From: Desulfobacteraceae bacterium
GTDB lineage: Bacteria; Desulfobacterota; Desulfobacteria; Desulfobacterales; Desulfobacteraceae
NCBI GenBank assembly: GCA_022712835.1
Contig: JAFLJU010000385.1
Location: forward strand, 1-6,909
DNA length: 6,909 bases
Direction of reading: 5' to 3'
The notes under the pieces were generated by a model. It was not told where the DNA came from, did no database searches, and was given only the letters and a program-made list of their open reading frames with translations. Positions within the stretch are counted from its first letter, which is position 1. Each line of letters begins with the position of its first letter. Position numbers and translations under genes: made by a program. Below are positions 1 to 5,051 of the stretch, piece by piece.

Positions 1-1
1 C

Positions 2-223
2 CTGGTGTTAGATGGCAGCAATCGTGTGGACCAGATTATCCAATCTGCCATGCTCTGGGATGTCATGGGCGGGGTTGCCAGGAGAAACTGGGCCGGAAAT
101 GAAAATGCCATTGAAGTGGCCGTGGCATATAATGAACAAAACCCCAACGGAGATCAGGTGACGGTGCCTTACCTTTCCGATGAGCTTGCCATCACAAAGG
201 CCGTCGACCCGCTGTTTTCCTGA
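2..223 (+). CDS. C-terminal fragment of an unidentified protein (5' end outside the window)
   Basis: The frame is open from the first full codon of the window (base 2) to a TGA at 221-223, giving about 73 residues. The GTG at base 5 has no ribosome-binding site in view, so this is most likely the end of a longer gene. The fragment is soluble-looking and mildly acidic, with no membrane segment and no motif I recognise. It contains the string RRNWAGNENAIEVAVAYNEQ and ends in AVDPLFS. A GC-rich hairpin starts 35 bases after the stop, which supports a real gene end here. I cannot name the family and assign no function. Confidence 0.55.
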   Translation: MVLDGSNRVDQIIQSAMLWDVMGGVARRNWAGNENAIEVAVAYNEQNPNGDQVTVPYLSDELAITKAVDPLFS

Positions 224-258
224 TCAATTTTCTTGCCCTATTCTATTCTGTCCTATCT

Positions 259-288
259 TTCTGGGGCGCCTTGCCGGGCGTCCCAGAA
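259..288 (+). terminator. Perfect 12-bp GC-rich hairpin, possible terminator of the upstream gene
   Basis: TTCTGGGGCGCC (259-270) pairs with GGCGTCCCAGAA (277-288) across a 6-base loop, TTGCCG. All 12 positions pair, with one G-T wobble. It begins 35 bases after the stop of the first gene. Neither side has the T-run of a classical intrinsic terminator: TCTCATCATC follows on the plus strand. It may therefore be a weak or factor-assisted terminator, or a REP-like palindrome. Confidence 0.35.
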
Positions 289-400
289 TCTCATCATCAG
301 CATGTATCGCTCTCTTGAGCATTGGTTTAACAAGAAATACTTCTTGAATAAACTTGCCCGGTATGTAAAGAAATCTGTATTAAAATTGTTGGAGCGGATT

Positions 401-490
401 ATGGAAGAGAAGGCAAAAGTGGAAAGCGTTTTGAAGGGAGCCAAGAAAAAAGGGAGAGGTCAAAAAGCAAAAGCCGGGAGCAGGAAATGA
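401..490 (+). CDS. Small lysine-rich ORF (29 aa), hypothetical, overlapping the rhuM start
   Basis: The ATG at 401 is preceded by GGAG at 391-394 with a 6-base spacer. It opens a 29-residue frame that begins MEEKAKVESVLKGAKKKGRG and is very basic towards its end. Its TGA (488-490) overlaps the rhuM ATG (487-489) as ATGA, the usual sign of translational coupling. The same frame stays open upstream to about 233 (85 codons), but that stretch crosses the hairpin and has no ribosome-binding site. The ORF could be a short leader peptide, the C-terminal stub of a deleted upstream operon gene, or chance. No function is assigned. Confidence 0.3.
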   Translation: MEEKAKVESVLKGAKKKGRGQKAKAGSRK

Positions 491-1213
491 AAAAAAAGAA
501 AACAGCGCTTGTACCCAATAACAGTTTTACAGAGTTTCTGTTGTACACAACCCCGAATGGTAAAGTGAAGCTTGAGATTTTCCTAAGGGATGAAACCATC
601 TGGCTCACACAGGAGAAAATAGGGCAGCTTTTTGGCGTGCAGCGTCCAGCAATCACCAAGCATCTGAAAAATATTTTTAAAGCCAATGAATTAGATGAGA
701 AAGTGGTAAGTTCCATTTTGGAACTTACCACTCAGCATGGCGCGATTAAAGGAAAATCACAGACCAAGCCAGTTAAATTCTACAATCTGGATGCCATTAT
801 CTCTGTGGGGTATCGGGTGAATTCTGCCTAGGCAACCCATTTCAGGATCTGGGCCACTGAACGGTTGAAAGAATATATCATCAAAGGCTTTGTCATGGAT
901 GATGAACGCCTGAAAAATCCTGCCAATATTTTTGGTCAGGACTATTTTGAAGAACAGCTTGCACGTATTCGAGATATCCGCTCAAGTGAACGCAGGTTTT
1001 ATCAAAAAATTACCGATATATATGTACAGTGTAGCATTGGATGCCTTTCTTCAATTTAATGAAAAAGACATCCTGACCAATGCTGGCCATGTCAGTGCAC
1101 AAATCGCAAAGGCATTTGCTGAAAATGAATTTGAGAAATACCGGGTCATTCAGGACCGCATTATTGAAAGTGATTTTGATCGAGAGATAAAACGGCTTGA
1201 AGGTAAGAAATGA
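487..1213 (+). pseudogene. rhuM: RhuM-family protein (COG3943), broken by a nonsense codon and an internal frameshifting deletion
   Basis: RhuM proteins were named as a Salmonella pathogenicity-island virulence protein and are common in restriction-modification and mobile loci; their biochemical role is unclear. The N-terminal part has the family pattern: IWLTQEKIGQLFGVQRPAIT (a predicted helix-turn-helix-like segment), then AIISVGYRVNS. At codon 115 a TAG (829-831) sits where relatives usually have Gln, and the same frame goes on with family sequence (ATHFRIWATERLKEYIIKGF) to about base 1030 (SERRFYQKITDIYVQCSI). The family C-terminus (LDAFLQFNEKDILTNAG, then FEKYRVIQDR) then appears in the next frame from about 1031 to 1213. 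Compared with typical relatives of about 330-345 aa, roughly 100 residues of the middle are missing. The original start at 487 has GGGAG 6 bases upstream. The gene's TGA overlaps the radC ATG. I am confident that it is a pseudogene; the family is assigned from motif memory, without a search. Confidence 0.85.
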
Positions 1214-1869
1214 AAAAGATAAAAGATCTGCCCAAAAAGGAACGGCCCCGGGAAAAGCTCTTGGAAAAAGGTGTTAGAACCCTTTCCGACCAGGAATTGC
1301 TGGCGGTTATTCTGGGACGAGGAACACGAAAAGATGATGTATTGTCTTTGTCAAAAAAGATTGTAAAACTTATCGACAGCATCGGTTTGGACTTTCAGGC
1401 AAAAGACATCATTGAAATTGACGGCATCGGGGAAGCCAAAGCAACGTCCATTTGTGCGGCCTTTGAATTTGTTAGGAGACGAATTAAACCCGAAGGGCTG
1501 AAAATAAAATTCCCGGCAGAGATATTGCCGCTCATCCAGCACTATGGAGACAGAAAACAGGAACATTTTATCTGCGTGTCAATAAACGGTGCAAACGAGG
1601 TCATGACTGTCCGGGTGGTGACCATTGGCCTGATTAATAAAAGTCATGTGCATCCCAGAGAAGTATTTGCCGATGTCATCGCGGAAAGAGCATCTGCCGT
1701 GATTGTGGCCCATAACCATCCGAATGGGGAATTGAATCCCAGCAAAGAAGATATCCAGATTACGAAAAGACTGAAAGAGGCTGGGGAGATACTTGGTTTG
1801 AACTTTTTGGATCATATTATCTTTAATGCAAAGGGGTATTATTCTTTTGCTGAAAATGATGAGATATAG
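1210..1869 (+). CDS. radC: RadC-family JAB/MPN-domain protein (accessory subgroup)
   Basis: At 219 residues this is normal RadC length. The N-terminal UPF0758 part (about 1-95) includes a helix-hairpin-helix-like segment, IDGIGEAKATSICAAFEF (about 70-87). The JAB/MPN domain (about 98-219) has HVHPREVF (146-153) and the metal-binding motif AHNHPNGELNPSKED (167-181), with H168, H170 and D181 as likely zinc ligands and S178 as the conserved Ser. The strand before HPREVF reads RVVTIGLINKS rather than the GTL pattern of housekeeping RadC. I associate this variant with copies near restriction-modification and mobile genes. Despite the name, a repair role for RadC is not well established. The ATG overlaps the rhuM TGA (ATGA), with only a weak AAGG upstream, so it probably depended on coupling to rhuM, now broken. 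The gene itself has no visible damage and ends in TAG. Confidence 0.9.
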   Translation: MKKIKDLPKKERPREKLLEKGVRTLSDQELLAVILGRGTRKDDVLSLSKKIVKLIDSIGLDFQAKDIIEIDGIGEAKATSICAAFEFVRRRIKPEGLKIKFPAEILPLIQHYGDRKQEHFICVSINGANEVMTVRVVTIGLINKSHVHPREVFADVIAERASAVIVAHNHPNGELNPSKEDIQITKRLKEAGEILGLNFLDHIIFNAKGYYSFAENDEI

Positions 1870-1897
1870 AGGGACGATGTTCAATAGATAAAATATG

Positions 1898-1917
1898 CTG
1901 GGTATGGCCAGTGAATT
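1898..1917 (+). terminator. Weak terminator-like hairpin after radC
   Basis: CTGG (1898-1901) pairs with CCAG (1908-1911) across GTATGG, with two further G-T pairs possible at the base of the stem. AATTTT follows a few bases later. The stem is short, so this is only a candidate end for the rhuM-radC transcript in the 96-base gap before the convergent antiporter gene. Confidence 0.2.
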
Positions 1918-1965
1918 TTAAGTTACAGTTAGCTGTTGCACAATGAAGGGAAAACACGTGAAATA

Positions 1966-3549
1966 TCAAATTGTTTTTCCCTGGCCTAGGATCTGGCAAA
2001 TATGATCAGAAAACCCTGCGCCCGCTTCTGCATAAATATCGAGTACAAGATCAACACCGGCTTGTTTTAGTGGTTCAATCTCGTCCTGGTACTGGACGAT
2101 TGCGGCAAGCTTTGCCCCATGGGGGAGGGTGGATATTTTTTTGGCCACAGCTAAATTGGCGGTGTGGGACATGGTTAAGAGCCCGAGTTTTATTTGCTGG
2201 GGTGCTGTTATTCCCCTTTGCCAGAAATCGTCATCCGAGGCATCTGCATGAATTACTTTGCGGCCCTGGCTGAGATGGTATGAAACCCGTTCTTCATCGG
2301 AATCGATCCCAATGACCTGTTTGCCATACCGTTGTCTTAAGGAGTCGTAGGCACCAGTACCGATTCGTCCCATCCCATACACGGCAACACTGGCGGCTCC
2401 AATGTCAACGATGTCATCACCTGGCAGGCGTTTTGGGGTTTCAAACCGTTTAAGCAAAAGATTCCAGCGACGATAAAATCGGTTCGAAAGACTGACCGCT
2501 GGTGAGGCAGTCATCATGGAGATTGACAATGCCACTGCCAGGATCACCAGCCATTCTTTGCCAATCCACCCCTGGCTGACACCAAGGGCACCGATAATCA
2601 GTCCGAACTCACTATAGTTGGTCAGGTTAAAGGCGGTGAGCAATGAGGTCCGGGCCCGGAGGGAAAACCGGGTGAGTACCAGAAAAAACAAAATGCCCTT
2701 GATGGGAACCATGCCCACCAATAAAAGGGCGATCCCGGCCATCTCAAGGGTCGGCAGGTCGGCCATTCCAATGGTCAGGAAAAAACCGACCAGAAACATA
2801 TCCTTGAAGCCGAACATGGCCTTTGCAAGTTCGTCTGTTTTGGGGTGTCCGGCCAGAAGCATGCCAAGGATCAGCGCGCCCAGATCTGGTTTTAGCCCTA
2901 CATACTCAAAGGCTGTGGCCCCTGCAATGGGCAGAATACACGATAGCAGCACCAGAAGTTCCCCATGCCCGCTCTTGTCCAGTATTGCCATGAGTGGTTT
3001 TCTCAGGAAGAACAGGGCAAGAATAAGCCCCAGGGCAAGGGGGGAGGGGGTTTTCCCACTGGATAGGGTGATAAAAATTACGGCAAACATGTCCTGGATG
3101 ATGAGTATGCCAATGGCCAGGCGTCCGTGCTTTGATGACATTTCTCCCTTTTCTTCAAGGATTTTTACGGCGAATACGGTGCTTGAGAAGCTTAAGGCAA
3201 AGGCTATGATTAGGGAGGAGAGAAGAGACAGATGGCCGAAAAAGGAGAGTCCAGCCAGGCTTAATCCATAGATCACTGCGCCAAAAAACACAACAATGAG
3301 GATCATATGCAAAGAAGCACTTCCCCAAATTTGGGGTTCCAGTAATCTTTTTATCTTTACCTTCAAGCCGATGCTGAACAGGAGCAGGATAATACCGATC
3401 TCAGATAGGTGGTGCAGGGTTGGGCTGGCTTCCACCCCAAATAGATTGAGGGCAAACCCGGCCGCCAGAAACCCGACAAGCGGGGGCAAGCCAATTTGTT
3501 TGACAACAAATCCGAAAATAAAGGCGGTGACAATGAATAATGCATTCAT
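1966..3549 (-). CDS. Kef-type CPA2 monovalent cation:proton antiporter with C-terminal RCK domain
   Basis: This inner-membrane antiporter (CPA2 family, KefB/KefC/YbaL-like) should exchange K+ or Na+ for H+. From the chosen ATG (3547-3549) it has 527 residues. Residues about 1-355 form 12-13 hydrophobic segments, with family signatures such as IGLPPLVGFLAAG (19-31), FSIGLKVK (58-65), SFSSTVFAVKILEEKGE (120-136) and the QD pair at 152-153 in the ion-site region. Residues about 385-512 are a TrkA-N/RCK Rossmann domain: VAVYGMGRIG (388-397, GxGxxG) and GIDSDEERV (414-422), where D416 is the likely ribose-binding acid. The RCK domain implies gating by NAD(H) or a related nucleotide. No TrkA-C domain follows. 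The frame is open to a TTG at 3664-3666, but those 39 extra residues are not membrane-like. The ATG lacks a good Shine-Dalgarno sequence, so the start is the least certain part. The gene stands alone, convergent with radC and divergent from the aminotransferase. Confidence 0.92.
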   Translation of the reverse strand: MNALFIVTAFIFGFVVKQIGLPPLVGFLAAGFALNLFGVEASPTLHHLSEIGIILLLFSIGLKVKIKRLLEPQIWGSASLHMILIVVFFGAVIYGLSLAGLSFFGHLSLLSSLIIAFALSFSSTVFAVKILEEKGEMSSKHGRLAIGILIIQDMFAVIFITLSSGKTPSPLALGLILALFFLRKPLMAILDKSGHGELLVLLSCILPIAGATAFEYVGLKPDLGALILGMLLAGHPKTDELAKAMFGFKDMFLVGFFLTIGMADLPTLEMAGIALLLVGMVPIKGILFFLVLTRFSLRARTSLLTAFNLTNYSEFGLIIGALGVSQGWIGKEWLVILAVALSISMMTASPAVSLSNRFYRRWNLLLKRFETPKRLPGDDIVDIGAASVAVYGMGRIGTGAYDSLRQRYGKQVIGIDSDEERVSYHLSQGRKVIHADASDDDFWQRGITAPQQIKLGLLTMSHTANLAVAKKISTLPHGAKLAAIVQYQDEIEPLKQAGVDLVLDIYAEAGAGFSDHICQILGQGKTI

Positions 3550-3620
3550 AAGGGGTTCAAATAAGATACCATAAGGGTAATTTTTATATGTTTTCCATTT
3601 AAAAGAATCTCGTTTGAGAT

Positions 3621-3650
3621 ATACTCTATAAGAACCCAAGTGAAAGTCAA
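3621..3650 (-). promoter_or_regulatory. Weak sigma-70-like promoter candidate for the antiporter gene
   Basis: Read on the minus strand, TTGACT (plus positions 3645-3650) is a good -35, followed after 18 bases by GAGTAT (3621-3626), a poor -10. A better-looking TATAGA lies only 14 bases away, which is too close. The leader to the chosen ATG would be about 65 bases. Confidence 0.25.
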
Positions 3651-3665
3651 GGATACAAATATTCA

Positions 3666-3720
3666 AATCCCAAAATAGTTGCTTTTGTTTTATGGGAAAT
3701 TTTTATCGAAATATGGGATT
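3666..3720. repeat. TATGGGA direct repeat (21-bp period) with an inverted AATCCCA copy
   Basis: TATGGGA occurs at 3691-3697 and again at 3712-3718, exactly 21 bases apart, which is two helical turns. AATCCCA at 3666-3672 is the exact inverse of TGGGATT at 3714-3720. Copies on the same helix face in a divergent promoter region could be protein-binding sites. No cognate regulator is identified. Confidence 0.35.
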
Positions 3721-3729
3721 AAAAAACCT

Positions 3730-3761
3730 TTGCTTTACATAAATGAATATCTTAATATAAA
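3730..3761 (+). promoter_or_regulatory. Upstream sigma-70-like promoter candidate for the aminotransferase
   Basis: Two overlapping readings are possible: TTTACA (3734-3739), 16 bases, TATAAA (3756-3761); or TTGCTT (3730-3735), 17 bases, TAATAT (3753-3758). Both have good hexamers and spacing. Transcription from here would give a leader of about 110 bases containing the TTTGTACAAA palindrome and the shared GTTTGAAA motif. Confidence 0.4.
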
Positions 3762-3791
3762 TTTTTTGAAATGGACTTTGGTTTTGGATAG

Positions 3792-3818
3792 TCAAATTTT
3801 TTGTACAAAGCCGTTTGA
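3792..3818. repeat. Nested inverted repeat: TTTGTACAAA core flanked by TCAAA...TTTGA
   Basis: TTTGTACAAA (3800-3809) is a perfect 10-bp palindrome. TCAAA (3792-3796) and TTTGA (3814-3818) form an outer inverted pair whose centre is within half a base of the inner one. The right outer arm overlaps the TTGAAA -35 candidate (3815-3820) and the motif shared with the regulator's leader. The shape is that of a dimeric-regulator operator. Confidence 0.4.
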
Positions 3819-3850
3819 AACGATCCTGCTCTTTAACTAAATTATATAAT
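3815..3850 (+). promoter_or_regulatory. Proximal promoter candidate for the aminotransferase
   Basis: TTGAAA (3815-3820) is followed after 17 bases by TAAATT (3838-3843). A perfect TATAAT lies at 3845-3850 but has no good -35 at 16-18 bases. Either reading would start transcription close to the ribosome-binding site at 3867, giving a short leader. The -35 candidate lies inside the putative operator. Confidence 0.45.
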
Positions 3851-3866
3851 GATAATAAAACTCAAT

Positions 3867-3871
3867 GGAGG
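3867..3871 (+). promoter_or_regulatory. Ribosome-binding site that sets the aminotransferase start
   Basis: GGAGG at 3867-3871 lies 4 bases before the ATG at 3876. This favours that ATG over the in-frame ATG at 3849, which has only AT-rich DNA upstream and overlaps the TATAAT element. Confidence 0.75.
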
Positions 3872-3875
3872 AAAG

Positions 3876-4940
3876 ATGGAGATTAAAGTGACCCGGGCCG
3901 ACCGGATCGGTACCCGGCCAAAGGATGCAGACCTGGGATTTGGTACGGCATTCACCGATCATATGTTTGTGATGGATTATTCAGAGGACAATGGCTGGCA
4001 TGATCCCCGCATCGAGCCCTTTGCTAACTTTTCCATGTCCCCGGCTGCCATGGTGCTGCATTATGGGCAGGCAATTTTTGAAGGGCTGAAAGCCTATAAA
4101 ACACCGGATAATAAAATTCAGCTTTTCCGGGCCCGGGATAATTTTGCCCGGATGAACCGGTCTGCCAAGGGGCTTTGTATTCCTGAGCTGGATATTGACC
4201 TGGTCATGGAAGGCATGAAAAAATTGGTCAAGCTGGAAGAAAAATGGATTCCGGAAACCCTTGGCACATCTTTGTATATTCGTCCCACCATTATTGCCAC
4301 CGACCCCTTTTTGGGGGTGAGATCTTCCTTTACCTTTAAATTTTATATTATTTTGTGTTCTGTGGGGGCTTATTATGCCGAAGGGTTTAATCCGGTAAAA
4401 ATCTGGGTTTCCAAGGACCATGTCCGTGCGGTTCGCGGGGGGGTGGGTGAATTTAAAACCGCCGGCAATTATGCGGCCAGCCTCAATGCAGGGGAAAAGG
4501 CGAAAAAAGCGGGCTATGCCCAGGTGATGTGGCTGGATGCCCTTGAAATGAAATATATCGAAGAAGTGGGTGCCATGAACATCTTCTTTATTATCAATGG
4601 CGAACTTATAACCCCGAACCTTAGCGGCAGTATCCTTCCGGGAATCACCCGGTACTCGGTTATTACCCTGGCTCAAAAATGGGGGATGAAGGTATCCGAG
4701 CGTCAAATCAGCATTGATGAGATTTTTTTGGCCCATGAAGAAGGCCAGCTGACAGAAGTATTCGGGTCTGGTACGGCAGCGGTTATTTCTCCTGTGGGAG
4801 AGATCCGTTACGGAGACCGGGTGATGAACATCGGGGACGGAACTCCCGGTAAAACATCCATGAAATTTTATGATGCATTGACCGACATTCAATACGGGAA
4901 ATCAGAAGACACGGAGAATTGGGTAGAGGTGATCGGCTAA
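3876..4940 (+). CDS. ilvE: Branched-chain amino acid aminotransferase (PLP fold type IV)
   Basis: A cytosolic PLP enzyme that transfers the amino group between Leu/Ile/Val and 2-oxoglutarate. It can serve the last step of branched-chain synthesis or the first step of breakdown. At 354 residues it fits the longer BCAT group (about 350-365 aa, as in Bacillus and eukaryotes) rather than the about 310-aa E. coli type. Visible signatures are YGQAIFEGLKAYK (63-75), LFRARDNFARMNRSA (83-97), SLYIRPTIIAT (132-142), EFKTAGNYAASLNAG (192-206) with the PLP Schiff-base lysine K194, YIEEVGAMNIFF (227-238) with the Glu pair at 229-230 expected to contact the pyridine nitrogen, LPGITRYSV (254-262) and FGSGTAAVISPV (296-307), a phosphate-binding loop. 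The start is set by GGAGG. Next on the same strand comes an XRE-cupin regulator, 111 bases on, then an acyl-CoA dehydrogenase. No damage is seen. Synthetic versus catabolic role cannot be settled from sequence; the neighbours lean towards breakdown. Confidence 0.93.
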   Translation: MEIKVTRADRIGTRPKDADLGFGTAFTDHMFVMDYSEDNGWHDPRIEPFANFSMSPAAMVLHYGQAIFEGLKAYKTPDNKIQLFRARDNFARMNRSAKGLCIPELDIDLVMEGMKKLVKLEEKWIPETLGTSLYIRPTIIATDPFLGVRSSFTFKFYIILCSVGAYYAEGFNPVKIWVSKDHVRAVRGGVGEFKTAGNYAASLNAGEKAKKAGYAQVMWLDALEMKYIEEVGAMNIFFIINGELITPNLSGSILPGITRYSVITLAQKWGMKVSERQISIDEIFLAHEEGQLTEVFGSGTAAVISPVGEIRYGDRVMNIGDGTPGKTSMKFYDALTDIQYGKSEDTENWVEVIG

Positions 4941-4944
4941 CTTT

Positions 4945-4981
4945 TTCACCGGTTGTGGTGAACGGGACAGCGGTTTTTTTT
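4945..4981 (+). terminator. Hairpin plus T8 run after the aminotransferase (terminator or attenuator candidate)
   Basis: TTCACC (4945-4950) pairs with GGTGAA (4957-4962) around GGTTGT, and a run of eight T residues lies at 4974-4981. The 11 bases between stem and T-run are atypical. An alternative fold pairs CCGGTT with AACGGG (one mismatch), closer to the T-run. It may partly terminate aminotransferase transcripts and limit read-through into the regulator gene. Confidence 0.4.
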
Positions 4982-5019
4982 ACAAATCATGGGCAGAACG
5001 AGCGCTCAGTCAAAAATGA

Positions 5020-5039
5020 AGTTTGAAAGATCTCAAACT
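5020..5039. promoter_or_regulatory. Perfect 20-bp palindromic operator candidate before the XRE-cupin gene
   Basis: AGTTTGA (5020-5026) and TCAAACT (5033-5039) are perfect inverse arms around AAGATC. The site ends 3 bases before the GGAGA ribosome-binding site of the regulator gene, a position that suits autorepression. Its left part, GTTTGAAA-GATC, recurs as GTTTGAAACGATC at 3813-3825 before the aminotransferase. Confidence 0.5.
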
Positions 5040-5042
5040 ATT

Positions 5043-5047
5043 GGAGA
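5043..5047 (+). promoter_or_regulatory. Ribosome-binding site that sets the XRE-cupin start
   Basis: GGAGA at 5043-5047 lies 4 bases before the ATG at 5052. The in-frame ATGs at 4989 and 5016 have no Shine-Dalgarno sequence, and starting there would translate through the palindrome, so 5052 is preferred. Confidence 0.7.
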
Positions 5048-5051
5048 TAGA

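Larger units (their letters stand above)
3550..3875. other. AT-rich divergent intergenic region (326 bases) between antiporter and aminotransferase genes
   Basis: No credible gene is seen on either strand. The region carries one weak minus-strand promoter candidate, two plus-strand promoter candidates, a set of TATGGGA-type repeats, a TTTGTACAAA palindrome, and a GTTTGAAACGATC motif shared with the leader of the XRE-cupin gene. It is notably richer in A+T than the genes on both sides, as expected for a regulatory region serving two divergent transcripts. Confidence 0.7.

Noticed and set aside
331..346. CAAGAA-ATAC-TTCTTG palindrome as an operator for the rhuM-radC unit.
   Set aside because: Six-base A/T-rich arms can occur by chance, and there is no convincing promoter or regulator next to it.
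829..831. The in-frame TAG in rhuM as a pyrrolysine or suppressed amber codon.
   Set aside because: radC and the acyl-CoA dehydrogenase both end in TAG, and rhuM also carries an independent frameshifting deletion, so a plain nonsense mutation in a pseudogene is simpler.
1947..1982. AGGGAAAA...TTTTCCCT inverted repeat as a shared terminator for radC and the antiporter.
   Set aside because: The 20-base loop is large, the stem is mostly A-T, it overlaps the antiporter stop codon, and no T-run follows on the minus strand.
2618..3271. A 217-codon plus-strand ORF opposite the antiporter.
   Set aside because: It is very rich in Arg, Ser, Pro and Met without a recognisable domain, as expected for an antisense shadow of the membrane protein gene.
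3550..3666. A 39-residue N-terminal extension of the antiporter from a TTG at 3664-3666.
   Set aside because: The extension is polar and aromatic with no family resemblance, would start at a rare codon without a ribosome-binding site, and overlaps the likely promoter.
3981..4892. A 303-codon minus-strand ORF opposite the aminotransferase.
   Set aside because: It is an antisense shadow of a well-supported PLP enzyme gene; its His/Phe/Gly-rich translation has no recognisable motif and no ribosome-binding context.
4991..5006. A sigma-54 promoter (GG, 10 bases, GC) before the XRE-cupin gene.
   Set aside because: Only the GG/GC spacing and GGCA fit; the T before GG and the TT before GC are missing, and no enhancer-binding activator is nearby.
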